From Climacium dendroides (lineage: Eukaryota > Streptophyta > Bryopsida > Hypnales > Climaciaceae), in the NCBI GenBank assembly GCA_950106755.1, contig OX467082.1, positions 17,918,001 to 17,982,000 of the forward strand: a stretch of DNA of 64,000 nucleotides, in the 5' to 3' direction. The stretch's first letter is position 1. Each line of letters begins with the position of its first letter. The notes under the pieces were generated by a model, which ran no database searches, was not told the DNA's origin, and saw only the letters and a list, made by a program, of their open reading frames with translations. The position numbers and the translations under genes were made by a program. Below are positions 59,065 through 64,000 of this stretch, in pieces.

Positions 59065-60289
59065 AGCTAGCAACCACAAAGTCCCTTTCATTGTAGTGGG
59101 CTCCTTACTTAGCTTACAAGCATGCGATGACGTCGAAGACTACGAGTTTGGGTCTAAAAGACCACTGTGAATGAAGAGTCTAATTAAGGTAGTTTTACTG
59201 ACCATCACATAGACATGGGGAGGGAGTACTATTATGGGAAGACACTCATCAAATGGTGTGTATCATATGTAGTGAGATTGACTAGTTTTCCCTTTTTTTT
59301 TGATTTGTACACAATTGTATCATGACGAATTTTGTTCACTCTTGCTTTTTGCAAATGATAATGCAAAGTCTAAGTTTAATTTGAACAATTGCGACACTCT
59401 CTTTTGAACTAGTTAGAAGAAAGATATTATCACTATTGATGTTATTTATATTCTCATGAAATTTTTGAATATACTTCTTTCACTCATTTGAAAAGAACAT
59501 GATTGGAAAGGAGATACTTTGGGGTATTTCTATTACTCTTTTTGAATGTAGGGTGAGGGAAGTCATTGTTAATTCTTACTTTGCCATTCTAACTCATGTT
59601 TTAGGTATTGATACTTAGATAAGTTAGATGGTTGTTCATAACTTTGTCCTTTGTATGCCTACCTTATCATATAATTGTTTTGTATTTTGCCTTCTATTCA
59701 TATGTCTCACTATTTTGGTCAATGATATTGTTTGCACATGGTATAGTTTGTGCTTGAAACAAATTGTACAAGTATGAGACTACAAGCTACTAGCCCATTA
59801 ATGAGTATTCTACAACAATTCATTGATCATTTATAAAAATTAGAAAAATGCATGGATGGAAATGAGGAGGCTAATTAATTGAAATGTTTATTTAATAAAT
59901 ACCAAACAATAAATGATTTTCAATTTTGCCTTAGTTCCTAAAGGACTTTGAGTACTCCAAATTTAAAAAATGTGAAGATTTATGTGTTTTAAAGTGAAAC
60001 TTAGAAAAAATGAATTAGTGATGATCCTCAAACAAAAGTTGTAAATTATATAGTTAGATCTATCATTGCACTAACTAATATGTATTGAGAAAATATGAGA
60101 CAAAAAAATTAATTTTTTTTTCTAATTTAATAGATTGTAAAATGAATATAAATTTTTTTATAATATTTTTTTGATATAATGTAGAATGCAAAATTCTAAC
60201 TATAGTGACATTCTAAAATTTTTCCATTACTCATTTATTGAAGTCATGTTTGAAGGCCCATTGTATTGGATTGAGAATTAGATTTTGAA
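59065..60289. other. Spacer downstream of ET, no gene recognised
   Basis: AT-rich. A lone TTAG followed by TTCCTAAAGGAC at 59931-59946 resembles a terminus of the piggyBac-like family; no partner end was found. Otherwise nothing. Confidence 0.45.
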
Positions 60290-60604
60290 ATGAAACATCA
60301 TCATAAAATTTAGACCCTACGGTTTGTCAATAGTTATTATGTGGTTACTCATGTGGTTATCATTATTTCATGGGTTTGCACGTTAATTATAATTTATCAC
60401 ATCATTACAATGCATTACTTCGCATCATTACAATGCAACTGTAAATAATGCATTGTAACAATGCGATAACAATGCGAAGTAATGCATTGTAATGATGCAA
60501 TAAATTGTAATTAACGTGTGAATTCATGAAACAATGATAACTACACGATAATTGTTGACAAATTGTAAGGTCTAAACTTTGTGATGATGTTTGTAGTCTT
60601 TGAA
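60290..60604. mobile_element. Foldback element with internal TTACAATGCA repeats
   Basis: Arms of about 140 bases are inverted around a centre near 60447. The left arm reads CATCATAAAATTTAGACC... and CATCATTACAATGCATTACTTCGCAT; the right arm contains the complement ATGCGAAGTAATGCATTGTAATGATG, an exact 26-base mirror. The middle carries several ATTACAATGCA / TGCATTGTAA units. A diverged half-copy lies at about 12105-12170. No coding capacity. Confidence 0.88.
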
Positions 60605-62083
60605 TTTTAAAATTTGATTATCATTTATGTGTATATGAATGTTATATTATGCACATTCTACTAAAATAGTGTAGAACATATATATTGTAATACATATGTG
60701 AAAATATGCTAAATTATATAATATAAAGAAGTTAATTGAAGTAAACAAATCAATACAACATTGAAAAACCAAACACCCAAGACATCCATTTTTGGAAAAA
60801 GAAATTTAATGTAAAAAAGGAAGTGGTAGCCTACTATATTGTAAAAGGTTCCACAAATTTCTTTTTGAAGTGACTAATTTTACAATGACAATAATGTAGT
60901 AGAACTTCTCTACAATACTAGCTCCGAGATGGGACTCAAGGTCCCCGTGTTAAAGAATCTCAAAGAACTTCTCTAACGTGTATGTTTGGGACTAGACATA
61001 GGACGTGATAGTACAATCAATATTCCATCACTTGAGAGAGGTCATAGCCTCATAGAAGTTCACCATAAAAAAGTTCTAGTATATTGTGCATCACTGATAC
61101 AATAACAAGTTTAACAATTTTGTAAAATGCCAAACTGGAATGTCAAAAGTCAAATGTAGTAGATTGTTTGATCAAAAGTCAAATATAGTTTTCCAGATTG
61201 TTCGATCAGAAGTCAAACATAAATTTCCAAAAGAGTCTCAAAGAGTCAAATCCCAAATATATAATCTCCTTAAAATTCTACCTATTTCAACCGAGGCACG
61301 GAATCGAATGCCCAAGCAAAATAAAAAAATAAAAATCCTCGTGAGTACTTGTGCCAGCAATGTTCATCAGCATAAAACTTGACAAGACTCCGGCGTCCGG
61401 CGCTCCACCAAATTGAATTTTTTGCCGGGAGCTATTCTCAAGGCCTCGTGCAAACCATACACCACTTTCAACCGAAGCTGTCAAACCGGACGCTCTCCTT
61501 ACGCGATTACAATTTCAGACAGATTTCACACATAGTACTAGACAGACAGACAGCAATTATGAATCGCACGAATCTTATGCAGTGATCACCTGCGCAAGAA
61601 GATGCTTTTAGTGAACAGACTCATGTAGGATTTTCGGGTTTCAAAACTATTTAAAGGTTCAAGTGTGGTTGCTTGGTTGAATGGTGATTTGGCCTACGAA
61701 GAGAGGGAGAGGGTTTTATGGCTACAGTGCGTCGCGGAAAAGGTCGAGGCGCCGGGGATTTTGAACAGAGCATTCGGTTGGGATGGTGACGACGACTTTG
61801 TAGAGGACAGGTTAGAACCGGGGTTGTCAGGATTTGGAAAAAATCCAGTTTCTGGTGATTGTGACTGTGTTGAAGGTGTGGTGGTCTTGTTGGGGTTGAG
61901 ATCAAGCTGCGAGATAGGTGTACTCGGAGAATTACAGAGAAGGATAAGCCGCGCTCTGGTACGTAATAATTTGAATGAATATTTGTCGTCGCCATGGCCT
62001 TGCTCTGTTTCTTGGATTCAATGACTTTGTCGGTAAAATGCAGAGCGCATGTTGTGGCCCATGTGAAACTCCAAAAAAAATGA
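60605..62083. other. Spacer and upstream region of the last gene
   Basis: AT-rich to about 61100. 61140-61220 contains three imperfect copies of 'AAGTCAAA(T/C)(A/G)TA..TT(T/C)CC(A/G)'. From 61640 composition is gene-like, and a 119-codon plus-strand frame (61665-62024) reaches a possible donor CTG|GTACGT at about 61959. It could be a 5' exon of the 62417 gene or an unrelated short gene; I recognise no domain. Confidence 0.4.
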
Positions 62084-62108
62084 AAGCAGAAGCAGAAGCA
62101 GAAGCAGA
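62084..62108. repeat. (GAAGCA)n hexanucleotide repeat
   Basis: About four GAAGCA units upstream of the 62417 start, probably in the 5' UTR or an intron. Confidence 0.9.
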
Positions 62109-62416
62109 GTTTACTCGAGTCTTGGCACACCTGTGAGATTACATTCAGGCGAAGGACTTCTGTGTAGTTGCAGCTCTGGGTTAATCTTAGACGAAACCGA
62201 GTTTCAAGTCTGTAGAAGCTTGAAGCTTTTATAAAGAAAGAATCGTTAATCTGTCGGTAAATCGTGTTTACAGGAGGATGTTTGTTTTCGTAGAGGATGC
62301 TTGTTTGTGTAGAGCAAGCATGGCAGATAGGTTAGGCAGTGCAAACCTTCGACTGATGCTTGAAGCTTGTGTGGTGTTCTTGCAACAGAGTACCGAGTTA
62401 GGGTTATAAATCAGAC

Positions 62417-63196
62417 ATGGCAGAAACTGCACCGCCATATCAACGGTGGGGGGCGATGAACGTCTTGATGCGGTTGAAGAACAAAATCAGGGAGAAGTTC
62501 TTCTGGGATCGAATTTTAACTGACCCCGACCCCCCGGATTCATCGATGCACTCTGCGACGGGCAGTCATCAGCATGACAAGGAATCTGCTCCACTAAGTC
62601 ATCCCGACTTCCAGTTCTACGATGCCATGGACGGTTCCGAGCCTCAAAATTATGCATTAGATCAAACTTTTACGGAGATGCTGCTTGGAGATGGTGAAGG
62701 AGCAATCCTGGATCAGGCGCAATGGGGAAGTAGTGTACCTTCACATGAGCAGCCTGAAGCATTTCTTACATTAGCTGATTTCGACATGGACGGTCAGCAA
62801 CAACCATGGTCACCAGTCGCAGCTGGAATGGATCTACAGAGGGGTTTACCGCACTGGGAAACTACCCCGACTGTGCCTGTTTATGCTGAATTTGGGTGTA
62901 AGGAAGAGTATGTCGATGCGCTGATGGAGCTTCCAGAGGATTCCAGTGCTGCTTCTGCTTCTCAACTGGACAGAGTGGATACGACGGAGATGGTGGACAC
63001 TGGAGAGTCGTCTGCAGCAGCGCTGCAACCGGCGCAGTGGCAGCAGCTCATGCTGTTACGGCAATTCTTGGAAATTGATGGCGTTGAGGGCGTCGAGCAA
63101 GCGGGTGCAGGTTGGCGGGTCATTTTGAGCATTGTTTCTGCTTTTCGGAGAATGTCGGGCCTGGTCAGGATTCGGAGATTGCAGAGAGCCACATCG
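62417..63196 (+). CDS. Unknown protein, first coding exon (gene continues, probably past the window end)
   Basis: 260 codons from the ATG to a GCCACATCG|GTAAGG donor at 63196. A stop would otherwise come at 63289 after an intron-like stretch. The N-terminus is basic with a short amphipathic stretch (NVLMRLKNKIREKFFW, about residues 15-30). Residues 35-200 are acidic and Gln/Ser/Pro-rich, probably disordered. Residues about 205-258 (QWQQLMLLRQFLEIDG, then VSAFRRMSGLVRIRRLQRA) look helical and end basic. The acidic, Gln-rich middle would suit a transcriptional activator, but no DNA-binding domain is visible, and I do not recognise the family. Downstream exons were not identified before 64000. 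Confidence 0.6.
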
Positions 63197-63329
63197 GTAA
63201 GGAACTCATACATTTACATCAATATATATATTCTAAGTTGTTGGAGCTCCTGTAGGGGTGACTGTTGTTGTAGTTTCCTGCGCATTTAATGCCCTATGCA
63301 TTCCTCGTTTTAGGATTTTTGTGGATTTC

Positions 63330-63920
63330 TTCAAATAATACAAGAAGCTTCGCTACAAGAGCCCCCTTTCCCTTTTTTAGTACAGCTACAACGCTAGGAG
63401 AACCTCTCTCTTTTGTTGGATGGTAGTTTCAACGCTATGAGAGACTGTAGCTTATTTCATGAATAACTGTGCTGTGAATGTTGCTTATATTTTGTTAGCG
63501 ACTGGAATTCTGTTTTTTAGCAGTTGCAGTCGCTTGACATGAGAACCTGCGCAATTCACTGTAGGTGTAGTTTGCTTTGATCTAATGCCTCCTGCCCTGC
63601 GATCATGAGCCAACAAAAGAAGCAACTTCACTATGAGAGGCTCTGTCCCTAGTTTAGCTGCAATGTTATGTCATAGTGCAGCTACACTTAAGGTTCATGT
63701 TAAGAATTAGGGCTCAATTTTCTAGTATCAAACAAATACCGAACTCAAGAAACCCCCTTTTTTTCATTTCAGTATAGTTGTAGGTTGTGATGATGCAATG
63801 GTCCTCCTCCCCCTTCGATCTACAACCTATTCAAAAAACAAGCAACTGTGCTACAAGAGACAATGCAACTTATTTCTCAGCGTAACTCCGTTGTAGATGT
63901 AATTTATGTCATGTGAGTGA
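63330..63920 (+). repeat. Degenerate repeat in the presumed intron of the last gene
   Basis: Related phrases recur: ACAAGAAGCTTCGCTACAAGAG (63340), AAGAAGCAACTTCACTATGAGAG (63615) and ACAAGCAACTGTGCTACAAGAG (63839). Also CTTATTTCATGAATAACTGTGCTGTGAATG (63450) resembles CTTATTTCTCAGCGTAACTCCGTTGTAGATG (63869). The spacing is about 220-280 bases. This looks like an old tandem duplication. Confidence 0.55.
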
Positions 63921-64000
63921 CTCAGGTTTAGTGTTCGAGTAGCAAACAAACACTCTACACGAGATCCCCTGCTCAACATTCTCACTTGAGACGTAACGGT

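Noticed and set aside
58060..59170. Multiple frames overlapping the last ET exon
   Set aside because: They are explained by the GC-rich composition of that exon. Only the frame with the two zinc repeats is meaningful.
61651..62130. 159-codon minus-strand frame
   Set aside because: Low-complexity (Cys-Phe repeats from the GAAGCA microsatellite, Ser/Pro/His-rich tail) and antisense to a better plus-strand frame.
1..64000. CRISPR array, operon or prokaryotic features
   Set aside because: No regularly spaced identical repeats, and the introns and gene spacing are those of a plant nuclear genome.

Overview
This window reads as plant nuclear DNA. It has a nuclear gene for plastid ribosomal protein L3 with a serine/alanine-rich transit peptide, and an EFFECTOR OF TRANSCRIPTION gene, a family I know only from land plants. 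Introns follow the GT-AG rule, and AAACCCTAA telobox motifs occur. The spacers are very AT-rich and packed with decayed transposons. I cannot name the species. A non-seed land plant is only a guess.

Six gene models can be supported. They are a METTL21-type methyltransferase (14550-15263, minus), a five-exon RING/coiled-coil protein (17280-19346, minus), plastid L3 (22438-23793, plus), nucleoporin NUP43 in seven exons (29366-32154, plus), an unrecognised coiled-coil gene (33608-36216, plus) and EFFECTOR OF TRANSCRIPTION in four exons (55256-59064, plus). A seventh gene of unknown function starts at 62417 and runs off the window. The neighbours look like independently transcribed housekeeping genes; I see no operon-like or pathway clustering. 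Two other stretches (20350-20830 minus, 36990-38091 plus) look like broken or poorly resolved genes.

The rest is mobile-element territory. 1.6-5.8 kb holds a decayed piggyBac transposase split by about 2.4 kb of unrelated sequence. 11-12 kb holds a decayed Tc1-type transposase with DD34E spacing. Three elements of 903-923 bp (38.7, 41.1 and 47.4 kb) have CCCCTAAAGGACC-like inverted termini and TTAA or TTAG target duplications, the hallmark of piggyBac, so they are plausible passengers of the piggyBac source. Other elements are a tandem pair of inverted-repeat elements (27.2-28.8 kb), a tRNA-derived SINE (39.6 kb), a short retroposon with a 17-bp target duplication (47.1 kb), a Harbinger-like element (49.1-49.9 kb), two Stowaway-like elements (52.6-53.4 kb) and foldback elements (12.7 and 60.3 kb). 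47.1-50 kb is a small tandem array of about 110-bp units broken by several nested insertions.

The most unusual signal is the pairing of a piggyBac transposase relic with TTAA/CCC-ended non-autonomous elements in a plant genome, together with a DD34E Tc1 relic. All coordinates were read by eye, without alignment software.
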